40,105 nt of DNA from an uncultured Bacteroidales bacterium (GTDB taxonomy: Bacteria; Bacteroidota; Bacteroidia; Bacteroidales; JAUNSR01), in NCBI GenBank assembly GCA_947074105.1, contig CAMTON010000027.1:1-40105 (forward strand), written 5' to 3'. Within the stretch, counting starts at the first letter, position 1, and each line of letters opens with the position of its first letter. A program made the translations under genes and the position numbers. The notes under the pieces were generated by a model. It was not told the DNA's origin. It saw only the letters and a list, made by a program, of their open reading frames with translations, and did no database searches. Below, piece after piece: positions 17,951-27,700 of this stretch.

Positions 17951-19195
17951 TTAATTCTGCTGATGAGTATGGATATAATCTACTTTCTCATCAACTTCAT
18001 CTGTAATTTTCTTAACCTGATGTCTGTAAACGATAAACGCAGTTACGAAATAGCAGAATGTCTGTATCCATAAATTAGCAAGATAAGGCTTAACATCAGC
18101 TAATGAAGCCCCGCATGAATTCAGCTGTACATAACCCTGAATAGCAGGTGTGGACGGGAATAATCTTGCAAATCCCTGCCAGAAAGGTGGTATCGCTGTC
18201 CATGGCCAGCTTATTCCGGAAAGGAAGATAAGAGGTATAGACATAAATACATAGAAAAGCATCGGCAGTTCACGTCCCCTTATAAGACCAGACAAAGTCA
18301 TTCCCAGAAATATAGAGGCCAGTATGAATGGCAGCATGAATACTGCAAGGTCTATTATGTGAGCCATGGATACAAAATTGAATATATGAGGCACAATCAC
18401 CATTGTCCAGAATGAGGTAAGCACTGCTATAGGAAAGAAGCAAAGAGACTTTCCGAATAAAACTCTGAGTGTTCCGAAATAACGTCTATTCATAGGTATC
18501 AGATGATGGTTCCTGTTTCTGTCACGTTGTGTTCCGGCAAGAAGTCCTATCGCAAGCATTAATGATTGCTGAATCACCAATACAAGTACTCCCGGCATAA
18601 TGAAAGTGGCAAAACCTCCTGCCGGATTAAACATCGAAATGCATGTTGATTTGACAGGTGATACAGACATAGACAACTGTTTTTCTGTAGCTCCAGGTAA
18701 CCCCTGTTCCTGAACGTATTGGTTAAACGCTGCCGTAACATTGGTTCCTGCCATAAGGATGTTTCGGTAATAAAGCAGAGAATACATTTCGCAGTAAAGC
18801 TGAACTTTAACCTGCTCAGAACGCATTATATTTTTTTCAAAATCTCTGTCAATCTCTATTATTCCGAATATATCCTGTTTTGCCTGAAGAGCCTTTGCCT
18901 CATCCATATTGGCTGCATACGACACAACCTTAACCTCCGGCGTTCCGTCAAGCATACGGCAATACTGGCGACTCAGCGTGGTACGTGAATTATCAATCAC
19001 GGCAACCGGAATATCTCTGGGAACTTCCGGATTATATATCAGACTATATAATATAGGATATCCCAAAGGCAAAAGAAACAAAAATATCATAGCTCCTTTA
19101 TCTCGGAAGATAGTCTTAAACTCTTCAATCCATATAAAGGCCATATCATGAAAGCCATGAATTATCGCATCTTTCAGATTTTCTTTATTTGTCAT
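17951..19195 (-). CDS. ABC-2 type transporter permease
   Basis: A protein of 414 residues of the ABC2_membrane_3/YhhJ type. There is one transmembrane helix near the N-terminus (about 31-50, GAMIFLFLLPLGYPILYSL), a periplasmic domain of roughly 130-150 residues (starting VPRDIPVAVIDNS), and then a block of about five membrane helices in the C-terminal half, including FATFIMPGVLVLVIQQSLMLA and the GISWPWTAIPPFWQ segment typical of the family. It is the last gene of a four-gene minus-strand operon (TolC, HlyD, permease, permease) and starts 6 bp after its sister permease. Together the two would form the inner-membrane part of a tripartite exporter. The required ATPase is not encoded here. Substrate unknown. 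Confidence 0.88.
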   Translation of the reverse strand: MTNKENLKDAIIHGFHDMAFIWIEEFKTIFRDKGAMIFLFLLPLGYPILYSLIYNPEVPRDIPVAVIDNSRTTLSRQYCRMLDGTPEVKVVSYAANMDEAKALQAKQDIFGIIEIDRDFEKNIMRSEQVKVQLYCEMYSLLYYRNILMAGTNVTAAFNQYVQEQGLPGATEKQLSMSVSPVKSTCISMFNPAGGFATFIMPGVLVLVIQQSLMLAIGLLAGTQRDRNRNHHLIPMNRRYFGTLRVLFGKSLCFFPIAVLTSFWTMVIVPHIFNFVSMAHIIDLAVFMLPFILASIFLGMTLSGLIRGRELPMLFYVFMSIPLIFLSGISWPWTAIPPFWQGFARLFPSTPAIQGYVQLNSCGASLADVKPYLANLWIQTFCYFVTAFIVYRHQVKKITDEVDEKVDYIHTHQQN

Positions 19196-19201
19196 AAATC
19201 T

Positions 19202-20374
19202 TTATGCTTTATAATGTTGTTTGAACAGTTCTCTTTTCAGTCTCGGCATAACAATAAGCGGTAAAAGAAGAAATCCTGTCATCCACAGATAATTGGACAG
19301 AGAATACCATATCGGAAACGGATTAAGAGCCTGCTCTTTATATATCATGAAATAGTGGCGTGCAGGGTAAAGATTCGACAACCACTGAAAGGGTTCATAC
19401 ATAATCTCTATAGGAAATGAAAATCCTGCAAGCGAAAAACCGATAACTCCGAACAATGCAGCGGAACTCATTCCCAAACGTAATATAGGGAATATACCGA
19501 TCATAAGAACCCCTATTGACTGACATGATATCACCATCAGAAACATTGCGGCCATCATAGGAAGTATTCCGTGTTCAAGAGGAAACTGCAGATATCCGTA
19601 AAGATACACCTGAAGAACAAAGCCCATAAGAGAGAACAGTATTGTCTGAGGCAGAAGTTTTCCCAACAGAAGACGAAATACAGAGCGGTTGCTCAGCACC
19701 AGAAGTCTTCTCGAATGACCTTCCTTAATTTCAGTACCTATTGCGTATGCAGTCATAAGCATAATCATCAGCTGAAGAATACATGGAAGAATTATATTAT
19801 TCAGAAATATCGAATAGCTTATCCATGGATTTCCAAGTGGATTAGTCTCAAGAACAAGAGGCTGAAGCTTAGCTGCCATCTGATATTCATACGCACCTTT
19901 TCCCTGCATCACTCCTTTCAGAATCGCACCATTGGCAAGAGCTGCTGTCATTTTAAGCGCCTTATATGAAAATCCTCCCGCAACATAATAAGCGTCATTA
20001 GTAAAGACTGCTATTTCAGGCTGTTTTCCCGACATAGATTTATTTTCAAAACCCTCAGGAATAGTCATAAAAGCATATATGTCATTCTGCTGCATCGCTT
20101 CTCTTGCATCGGTATAACTCTCAAACACATACTTCACATCGACATAACTCATCGAATTAAGAGTGCGGATAAGGCTTCGCGATACATTTGAATGGTCATT
20201 ATCCACAACACCTACGGGCAGACGCTCAGGAGCACCTTCCCACATCAGCGTAGTGAAAAATATGATGCAGAATAAAGGGATTCCAAGAATACACAGCAGA
20301 TAGACAGGTCGCGATACAAATCTGGCGCACTCTCTTCTGAATATCTTCCATATCCCGTAATCTTTTTTACTCAT
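19202..20374 (-). CDS. ABC-2 type transporter permease
   Basis: A protein of 390 residues related to the neighbouring permease: an N-terminal helix (about 22-43, VYLLCILGIPLFCIIFFTTL), a periplasmic region starting LPVGVVDNDHSNVSRSL, and a C-terminal membrane block containing IILPCILQLMIMLMTAYAIG and GFSLAGFSFPIEIMYEPFQW. The opening LPVGVVDND parallels IPVAVIDNS of the sister, which suggests an ancient duplication. No nucleotide-binding domain (no Walker A or ABC signature) is fused to it. It lies between the HlyD adaptor gene and the second permease in the same operon, so it most likely heterodimerises with the latter. Substrate unknown. Confidence 0.88.
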   Translation of the reverse strand: MSKKDYGIWKIFRRECARFVSRPVYLLCILGIPLFCIIFFTTLMWEGAPERLPVGVVDNDHSNVSRSLIRTLNSMSYVDVKYVFESYTDAREAMQQNDIYAFMTIPEGFENKSMSGKQPEIAVFTNDAYYVAGGFSYKALKMTAALANGAILKGVMQGKGAYEYQMAAKLQPLVLETNPLGNPWISYSIFLNNIILPCILQLMIMLMTAYAIGTEIKEGHSRRLLVLSNRSVFRLLLGKLLPQTILFSLMGFVLQVYLYGYLQFPLEHGILPMMAAMFLMVISCQSIGVLMIGIFPILRLGMSSAALFGVIGFSLAGFSFPIEIMYEPFQWLSNLYPARHYFMIYKEQALNPFPIWYSLSNYLWMTGFLLLPLIVMPRLKRELFKQHYKA

Positions 20375-20415
20375 AGAAATATTAGTTTATCCGACTATTT
20401 AAAGGCTGTCGACAA

Positions 20416-21423
20416 TTAACCTTTTCTTTTCCATAATACTGTCATTCCGGGACGGAAGTTCTCTATTGGCTGAGCCGGACGGCAACGTACTTCAAATGTC
20501 TTTGAATCATAAGTTCCCGTAGCTTTTGTCGCTCTCCATATCGCATACGTTCCCATATCTTTGATATAATAGATTTCCATCTGTGCTTTCTGATTGTTCA
20601 GTGCAGGAATCCATACATCAAGTACGTCTCCCATCTTCATATCATTAAGAAGATCTTCTCTTACGTTGAAAGAAACCCACATATCCTTAAGGTCAAGAAG
20701 ACTCATAATCGGAGCCCCTGCTCCCACCAGTTCCCCATACTGAGGATAGATATTTGAAATCTGACCGTTAATAGGAGCTATAAGATGTCCGTCTGCAAGA
20801 TATGATTCTACTTCATCGATACCTGCGTTAGCTTTTTCAACCATTGCTGCCGCCATTTCTTTATCTTCTACCTGTGCTCCGTCAAGAGCAAGGTCGTATT
20901 GCGCTTTTGCAGCTTTCTCGGTAGCTACCATAGCTTTATAGTTAGCTTCAACTTCATCACGTTTCTGAGCTGTCACCACTCCTTTTGCATAAAGAGCATC
21001 CATACGGTCAAGACTCTTTTTTGCGATTTCAAGACCGGCAAGTGATTTCTGCCACATCTCATATGCTGATTGTTTTACCTGCTTACGGGCACCGGCATCA
21101 ACTTTCTTGTTCTGCCAGATAGCAGCCTGACGCTGAGCTTCGACCTGCATAAGTTTTGCTTCCGCATCGGCCGAGAAGATGGCAACAAGCGTATCTCCGC
21201 GTTTCACGTTCTGCCCTTCCTCTACATAAAAGTGAGCTATACGTCCCATCAGTTTACCAGATATACGTGTTTCATTAGCCTCACCCTGTCCCTGGATTAT
21301 CTCATCCTTTGGTTTAAGAAGAAACAGACCGACAATTATTATAGCTACTATAATCCCCACAAGTGTGACAAAAACCAGAATCAGATTTTTATTCGCTTTA
21401 GCAACTTGATTATTAGAGTCCAT
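20416..21423 (-). CDS. HlyD/EmrA-type membrane fusion (periplasmic adaptor) protein
   Basis: A protein of 335 residues. A single N-terminal membrane anchor (about 13-33, NLILVFVTLVGIIVAIIIVG) is followed by a biotinyl-lipoyl half-domain (ISGKLMGRIAHFYVEEGQNVKRGD), a long alpha-helical hairpin rich in Ala, Lys and Glu (about 80-200), the second lipoyl half (LIAPINGQISNIYPQYGELV) and a beta-barrel ending FRPGMTVLWKRKG. It would link the two ABC-2 permeases in the inner membrane with the TolC-like channel encoded just upstream. Intergenic gaps are 72 bp to the TolC gene and 41 bp to the permease. Confidence 0.9.
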   Translation of the reverse strand: MDSNNQVAKANKNLILVFVTLVGIIVAIIIVGLFLLKPKDEIIQGQGEANETRISGKLMGRIAHFYVEEGQNVKRGDTLVAIFSADAEAKLMQVEAQRQAAIWQNKKVDAGARKQVKQSAYEMWQKSLAGLEIAKKSLDRMDALYAKGVVTAQKRDEVEANYKAMVATEKAAKAQYDLALDGAQVEDKEMAAAMVEKANAGIDEVESYLADGHLIAPINGQISNIYPQYGELVGAGAPIMSLLDLKDMWVSFNVREDLLNDMKMGDVLDVWIPALNNQKAQMEIYYIKDMGTYAIWRATKATGTYDSKTFEVRCRPAQPIENFRPGMTVLWKRKG

Positions 21424-21495
21424 ATATTTAATATTTTTAGATTTTCGTGATTTAATTCTTTATTGTTGTAAGTGTAAATAAAATTCAGAAGACAA

Positions 21496-22935
21496 TTAAT
21501 TCTTTGAACCTGTAACCTTCTTAAGATATACTTCTGTCAGTTTCACATTGACCTGAGCGTCAATCTTTTCTGATTCAGCTTTCAGCCAGGCAGTCTGTGC
21601 TTCAAGTACGTTCTGAGTTGTAAGAACACCTTCTTTATATCCTTCTTTTGCATTATTAAGATTTTCCTGAGCCTTATCAAGATTTGCAGTAGCCATCATA
21701 AGCGTCTTATTAGCTTCGTTTACTTTGAACGAAGCCTGGTTTACCTGAAGCTCCACACTTTCTTTTGCCTCTTCAAGTTTATAGTTAGCTTTTCTGAATT
21801 CCGCCTTAGCAGCTTTTACCTTATAGTAGTCTTTACCCCAGTTCCATATCGGAATCGACACATTCACTCCGAATGAACACATTCCTGAGAATTTCTTTTG
21901 AAAGCCGTCAAATACATGAGGATTCGTCACAGCATAGTTAGCAATAAATGCAGCATGAGGAAGCATTTCTGAAAGGGCCACTTTTTCTTTGTTCTTATAG
22001 ATTCCCGTAGCAAGTTCAAGAGCACAGATCTCAGGACGCATCTTAAACACAGTCTCCATATTCACGTTATGATGTCTTCCGGAAAGAGTGATCTCTTTAC
22101 TTTCATCTTCAAGCGAGAACTGTGATTCTATAGGCAATCCGCAAAGCTGAGCAAGAAGCATACGTGAAAGTGCAAGTCCGTCTTTTACTTTAGTAAGTGC
22201 GATTTCAGCCTCATTAAGCTTTACGGCAACCGTAAGCTGATCCGATTTGGTAGCTACTCCGACTTCATACATATCATCGACATCGCGTGTCAGATTCTGA
22301 AGAAGCTCAACATAACTCTCTGCCATCTCTTTTTTGGCAATAAGAGCCACTACCTGCCAGTAAGTATGATCCACTTTATAAAGGATATCCTTCACCTCGC
22401 TTTCTTTCATCTTTATGGCGATTTCCGAAGCATACTTTGTTATATTATTGTAAGCTACGATCTTTCCTCCCATATATATAGGCTGGGTTATTGTAGCCAT
22501 TCCGACAAACATATTATGAATATCAAGAGTAGTGGCTTCACGTAATGCATCAGGAATTCCGTTAAGAGATTCCAGTGCCGGTGCCAGTGCACCACCCAGT
22601 GTAGGACTTATAGAACCGACAAGTCCGCCTACCGTATTTCCCACATTGCTAAGGGAGGAACCTATAGCCGAAAGCTGACTCTCACTTACCAGAGCGATTT
22701 CCTTTGTATTGTGCAGATAAGTACCCGAAACTTTTAGTGAGGGCAGATAATTTGCGAAAGCCGATTTCTTATTATATCCGGCCGCCTCTATTTCTTCTTC
22801 TGCCATCTTCAGGCTTTTGTTATTCTCAAGAGCCATCGTTCTGCATGAATCAAGAGAATAGATTGCCTGCGCAGAAACAGAAGTCGTGAATATCAATAGC
22901 AACAAACTGCAGATAACCTTATTCATTTTTATCAT
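21496..22935 (-). CDS. TolC-family outer membrane efflux protein (ABC-2 exporter operon)
   Basis: A protein of 479 residues with a signal peptide (MIKMNKVICSLLLLIFTTSVSAQA; an alternative ATG three codons in gives the same signal). Two OEP repeats are visible with typical coiled segments: YSLDSCRTMALENNKSLKMAEEE near the start of the mature protein, YEVGVATKSDQLTV in the first half, and YKEGVLTTQNVLEAQTAW near the C-terminus. A Gly/Ser/Pro-rich insert (GSISPTLGGALAPALES, about 100-130) lies in the first repeat. As a trimer it would form the outer-membrane channel and periplasmic tunnel. First gene of the operon, so it is transcribed from the candidate promoter at 23075-23082. Confidence 0.92.
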   Translation of the reverse strand: MIKMNKVICSLLLLIFTTSVSAQAIYSLDSCRTMALENNKSLKMAEEEIEAAGYNKKSAFANYLPSLKVSGTYLHNTKEIALVSESQLSAIGSSLSNVGNTVGGLVGSISPTLGGALAPALESLNGIPDALREATTLDIHNMFVGMATITQPIYMGGKIVAYNNITKYASEIAIKMKESEVKDILYKVDHTYWQVVALIAKKEMAESYVELLQNLTRDVDDMYEVGVATKSDQLTVAVKLNEAEIALTKVKDGLALSRMLLAQLCGLPIESQFSLEDESKEITLSGRHHNVNMETVFKMRPEICALELATGIYKNKEKVALSEMLPHAAFIANYAVTNPHVFDGFQKKFSGMCSFGVNVSIPIWNWGKDYYKVKAAKAEFRKANYKLEEAKESVELQVNQASFKVNEANKTLMMATANLDKAQENLNNAKEGYKEGVLTTQNVLEAQTAWLKAESEKIDAQVNVKLTEVYLKKVTGSKN

Positions 22936-23074
22936 TTTAATTAAAAATCTTAGAAGTTGGGTAAATTTTTATTGAACCGAGGATAAATATACAATTTAAG
23001 CGCCGCACTTTAGTGTTAAATTTACATTATATTACTTATTATTTAGACCTTAAACACATACCTCTTTTGAACTA

Positions 23075-23082
23075 CAAAGATA
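23075..23082 (-). promoter_or_regulatory. Candidate promoter -7 element (TATCTTTG) for the TolC-HlyD-ABC operon
   Basis: On the minus strand TATCTTTG is an exact match to TAnnTTTG. Transcription would start near 23068, leaving a leader of about 133 nt before the ATG at 22935. No clear -33 TTG was found. Confidence 0.5.
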
Positions 23083-23193
23083 TTCTGAAGCTTTTGATGT
23101 TATAGAATATTTAAGTTTCTATTATTGTCCTAATTTTCGCATAAGTTGATATCTATAACCTGACAATATATATAAACCGAACTTCAGTAATAT

Positions 23194-23250
23194 AATAAAG
23201 CACCTGAGCCTTCGGTTTTTTTAGAAAAACGAAGGCTCAGGTGTTTTATT
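23194..23250 (-). terminator. Long bidirectional terminator after the RND operon
   Basis: The arms around CACCTGAGCCTTCG (23201-23214) and CGAAGGCTCAGGTG (23230-23243) pair perfectly. The stem extends outward through A/T pairs and a G-U wobble and inward through a T-run facing an A-run, to over 20 bp in total. The minus strand continues into T-rich sequence. It insulates the RND operon from the next promoter. Confidence 0.8.
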
Positions 23251-23272
23251 AAAGATTATTCCCGGAAACATT

Positions 23273-23430
23273 TATGGGGAAATCAACTTATAAAAAGAAG
23301 AAATCCCCATAATCTATTTATGAAAAAACTATTGCTGATTAATCCGGAACAGATTTTAATCAAGTGGGAAAGTCAACCGGTAAAATGAAGAAATTCCCAC
23401 TATCTATTTATGAAAAAAACTATTCTGATA
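23273..23430 (-). repeat. 90-bp tandem duplication of hairpin plus gene tail
   Basis: Two copies with a 90-bp period. The copy nearer the gene spans about 23363-23430 and includes the last codons of the TolC gene; the other spans about 23273-23340. Each contains an 8-bp perfect stem: AGTGGGAA/TTCCCACT at 23363-23370 and 23394-23401, and TATGGGGA/TCCCCATA at 23273-23280 and 23304-23311. Both are followed (plus strand) by CTATTTATGAAAAAA and a CTATT(G)CTGAT segment that matches the gene's final codons and stop. The stems differ at three positions, each compensated on the other arm. Confidence 0.75.
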
Positions 23431-24751
23431 TTGTTTTGCGATATTGAGCTACCGCCATTTTATTTGCCTGATAAGCATTAATCATATTGGTATTTGCCTG
23501 TGTCCATGTCACCTGAGCGGAAAGCACTTCTACAATACTACCTTTCCCCTCATTATAGGAAAAAGTGATAAGATCAAGATTTTCCTGAGCAAATTCCATT
23601 GTTTTCTTTGCCGCTTCAACCATCTTTTCCGACTCCTGTACTTTTGTAAGAGCTTCGGCCAGTTCCTGGCTGATGTTGTCTCGGTTATATGACTTCTGCA
23701 GATCCTGAATAGCTTCATATGATCGCTGCTGACGTGATACCTGAATGCGCTCTCCCCATCTGAATACAGGTACGCTTACATTAAGTCCGACAACCGGAAT
23801 AAAAGTAATCTTTGCACCCATATGCGGAGTTGCCGTTCCGTAACCTCCGGCTACAAAAGCGCTCATCTGCGGATTATATTTACTCATAGCAGCCGATTTT
23901 GAAGCTCTTGCTTTTGCTATATTAACGTCTGATATCTTATAATCTGCACGTCTGTCAAGGACCTCCTCAAGATCCATACGATGTATTCCTTCACATACCG
24001 CTCCGATCGGGCAAAGCGATTCAGCCGGAGTATAAGGATCTTTTCCGCAAAGGATATTAAGCTGCTGAAATGCTATCTGATAATTCTGATCAGCCTGAAT
24101 ATACTGAAGTTCCGATTCCTGAAGTCGTGTAGAAATCATAAGAAGATCAGTTCGGCTTATCATTCCGTCATTAAATCTCTCTTCAATCACATCATGCTGC
24201 TTCTTGATAATCTCACGGTATTCTACTGCCGCATTAAGTTTTCCTTTTGCAGCCGAAGCATTCCAGTATATCGCATCTGCCTGATAATTGATCTGATCAA
24301 GAGTCATCTCCTCACTAAGTTCTGAAAGTTTCAGATCAGCCTTAGCGATTCTGTTGTTTGCCGATATAGCACCACCTGCATAAAGCGATTGTGAAACAAC
24401 GGCATTAGCAGTAAATGTATAATTGTGATAAGTACCCGGAAGATATGTCATTGAAGGATTTTCCGCCGTACCTATATTATATATTCCCGGTCCGTTTCCG
24501 CTCCAGTTATCAAGATATTTCAGGTTGATATTACCCTGTCCCTGAAGATCAAGTTTAGGAAGGTATCCTTTGAAAGCAACTTTTTTTCCTGCTTTTGCAC
24601 CTATTGTCTTTTCTTTTGCCTGGCGAAGCACCTGACTGTAGTCGATAACAAGATCTCTGTACTGCTGTCTTGTAAGCTCCTGCTGTGCATTAATGCCCAG
24701 TGCAGCAGCAAAAAGCATTGATAAAATTATAATCGGTTTTTTCGTTTTCAT
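23420..24751 (-). CDS. TolC-family outer membrane efflux protein (RND operon)
   Basis: A protein of 443 residues with a signal peptide (MKTKKPIIILSMLFAAALGINAQQ). OEP features are visible: QQYRDLVIDYSQVLRQAKEKT at the start of the mature chain, a beta-strand stretch ending YHNYTFTANAVVSQSLYAGG, the first-repeat turn FNDGMISRTDLLMISTRLQ, and the second-repeat turn YNEGKGSIVEVLSAQVTWTQ. It is the last gene of the MFP-RND-TolC operon, 4 bp after the RND gene, and would be the outer-membrane channel of that pump. It is only distantly similar to the other TolC-like protein at 21496. Its last codons and stop are partly duplicated downstream (repeat entry at 23273). Confidence 0.92.
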   Translation of the reverse strand: MKTKKPIIILSMLFAAALGINAQQELTRQQYRDLVIDYSQVLRQAKEKTIGAKAGKKVAFKGYLPKLDLQGQGNINLKYLDNWSGNGPGIYNIGTAENPSMTYLPGTYHNYTFTANAVVSQSLYAGGAISANNRIAKADLKLSELSEEMTLDQINYQADAIYWNASAAKGKLNAAVEYREIIKKQHDVIEERFNDGMISRTDLLMISTRLQESELQYIQADQNYQIAFQQLNILCGKDPYTPAESLCPIGAVCEGIHRMDLEEVLDRRADYKISDVNIAKARASKSAAMSKYNPQMSAFVAGGYGTATPHMGAKITFIPVVGLNVSVPVFRWGERIQVSRQQRSYEAIQDLQKSYNRDNISQELAEALTKVQESEKMVEAAKKTMEFAQENLDLITFSYNEGKGSIVEVLSAQVTWTQANTNMINAYQANKMAVAQYRKTISE

Positions 24752-24755
24752 CTTC

Positions 24756-27700
24756 TTAGTTCACTTTAATTTTATGTATTGCACAATATGCTACAGGAAG
24801 AATAAACAATGTCAGAATTGAAGCAAGGAATAAACCTCCCATGATTGTAGCCGCCATACCGCCAAACATCGCATCGAAAAGAAGCGGAAGCATACCAAGG
24901 ATAGTTGTACCGGATGCCATGGCAACAGGAACGATACGGCTGATTGTAGCCTGTATTACCGCGTCAAGCGGTGCTCGTCCTTCTTTCTCCTCGATTTCAA
25001 TCTGATCTACAAGTACGATAGCATTTTTAATGTTCATACCGATAAGGCCAAGAAGACCAAGCATCGCGAAGAAGTCAAACTGCTTACCAAGAACCACAAG
25101 TCCGAATACCACACCGATAAATATCAGCGGAAGCATCATAAGTATGATTGTCGGTTTACGATATGTTTTGAAAAGGAAAAGAAGAGTTACGAACATAAGG
25201 AAGAATGTCAGAGGCATGTTTTTTGCAAGAGCCTCATTACTTTCAACCTGGCTTTCCTGTTCGCCGAAATATTTCATTGTATAACCTTCAGGAACCTGGA
25301 TCTTTTGCTGCATCTCTTCCCAAATAGTATTGAAAGCAGCAATCGCGTTTACTCCGCGGTCAGGATCGGCCTGAGCCATCATAACCTTTTCGCGGTTATA
25401 AACCTTATAGTTACAGAATTTATAGCTGTAGTCAAAGTCATCCACAATCTGATCAAGATTCGTGATTCCCGTGTTAGGACTGAACACCGGAAGAGTACGC
25501 ATATCGTTAAGCTTGATATCATCAACATCATTACCTTTCAGAAGGATAGGAAGAGAAAGATCATTTTCACGATATACACCAAGTGTTGTTCCGCATGTAC
25601 CAAGCTGAATACTCTGTGCCATGTTCTGACGGCTGATACCAAGAGCCTGAGCTTTTTCCTGACTGTAAACAGGATGCCATACCGGAACTTTATTACCCCA
25701 TGAGTTTCTTACGTTGATAAGTTCCGGGTGTTCAGCCATGATATCAAGAGCACGATTTGTCAGTGCTACAAGAGTATCGACATTCTCACCTATGAATCCG
25801 ATCTCGATTGCTGCTTCAACGGCAGGCGAAAGTTTGAAAAGCATCGTACGCGTAATAGCGTCAGGATAGTTTTCTTTCATATAATAATAAAGTTCCTCCT
25901 CACATGCATCCGTATATTTACCGTCATGAAGTTCTACAAGGATATTTGCAAAGTTCGGTTTCGGACCGAATGACGTAGAAGCAAGATAATATCTTAAAGG
26001 AGAGCTACCCATAGTAATGGAAACGCCTTTCACTTCAGGTTTTGAAAGAAGATATTCCTCAACATTTACGATATCTTCTTCCACTTGTCTGATCGAATAA
26101 CCGTCAGGGAAGAATACATCTGCTTTATAATACGGTTTGTCAAGCGACGGGAAGAAATTCTGAGGAAGCATTCCCATAAGAATAAGCGATCCGAAAAGGA
26201 ATCCGACCATTGCTGTAAGGGTAAGAATCTTTTTACTGATAAGGAAACGCAGTATTGAAGAGAATTTTCTGTAGAACGGCTTGTCATAAGGATCTTTCGC
26301 ATCACCTCCTGAAGCTTCTTTAAGAATGAAATTACCGAAAAGAGGTGTCTGTGTAAGAGCAAGCACCCAACTAAGTCCAAGAGAGATAGCAAGTACGATA
26401 AACAGAGGTTTTACCATTTCGGCTACCGCTGAAGGAGCAAGATAAAGAGGCAGGAACGAACAGATAGCGATAAATGTCGCACCAAGCAAGCCCCACTGAG
26501 GACCCGTTGCTCCGTTTATAAGCGCCTTACGTTTCTTCGATCCGCGGGCGATCGCAATCTGAGCATTATCGGTTACAACGATGGCATTATCCACAAGCAT
26601 ACCCATCGCAATGATAAATCCTGCAAGAGATGTACGGTTAAGTCCGACTCCGATCATTGACATGATAAGCAGAGTTCCTCCGATAGAGAATACAAGGGAA
26701 GAACCGATAAGCATACCTGCTCTGAATCCCATCACGAGCATGATAATGACAACTACGATTGCCACAGATTCTATAAGATTAAGGATAAATCCGTTGTTTG
26801 CTTCACGGGCAATGATATCTTCAGGATAAAGATTCTCAAGATTCATACCAACAGGCATAAGTGGAAGAACTTCTTCAAGTTTTCCGCGTACAAGGTCACC
26901 AGTTTTTACAACATCTTTATTAGGGTCGGTAGAAACACCGATACCGATGGCCTTCTTACCGTTCACTCTCATAATAGTTCCCGGAGGATCCATATAACCT
27001 TTTTCGATTCTTGCGATATCACCCAGTTTCAGAAGTCCGGATGATGTGTTAAGAGTCTGATTCTTAAGATCCTCAATAGATGCATACATACCGTTGGCAA
27101 GCATTCTGATCTGCTGCTGTCCCGCACGTACTTCACCTGTGTTAATGATCTGATTCTGCGACTGAAGAAGCTGAGAAATAACAGAAGGATCAATCCCCAT
27201 ACCAGCAAGTTTATTTACCGGAATAAAGATATTGACAACTTCTGTCTGAGTTCCGAAAAGAGCTACCTTCATAACGCCGTCAGCTGTTACAAGCTTTGTC
27301 TTAATTCTTTCAGCCCAGTCTCTTAGTTCATCATAGTCAAACCCATCATCCATTGTAAGACCATAATAAATACCGAATACGTCTCCGAAGTCATCACTTA
27401 CCTTAGGAGTGGATGCCCCTGCAGGAAGTGACGGTGTTATGTTAAGCACTTTACGTCTAAGTTCATCCCATTTCTGAGGTATCTCATCCGCACCTAATGA
27501 AGGAAGAAGTTCGAAAGTGATCTTCGACATTCCGTACATTGACTCGGATTTGATTTTATAGACACCGTTCATACTCTGTATCTCACGGGAGATAGGTTCT
27601 GTGATAAGTCTTTCAACTTCATCAGGTGCCGCACCGGGGTAATTGGTCATAATCACCGCGGTTTTGATAACGAAAGGAGCATCTTCTTTTTTTCCCAGTT

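Larger units (their letters stand above)
22936..23419. other. Intergenic region between the two efflux operons
   Basis: 484 bp without a gene, separating two minus-strand operons. From the upstream operon leftward it holds the duplicated hairpin unit (23273-23419), the long terminator (23194-23250), and the -7 element of the next operon (23075-23082), followed by a leader of about 130 nt. No regulator gene and no supported open frame is present. Confidence 0.7.
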
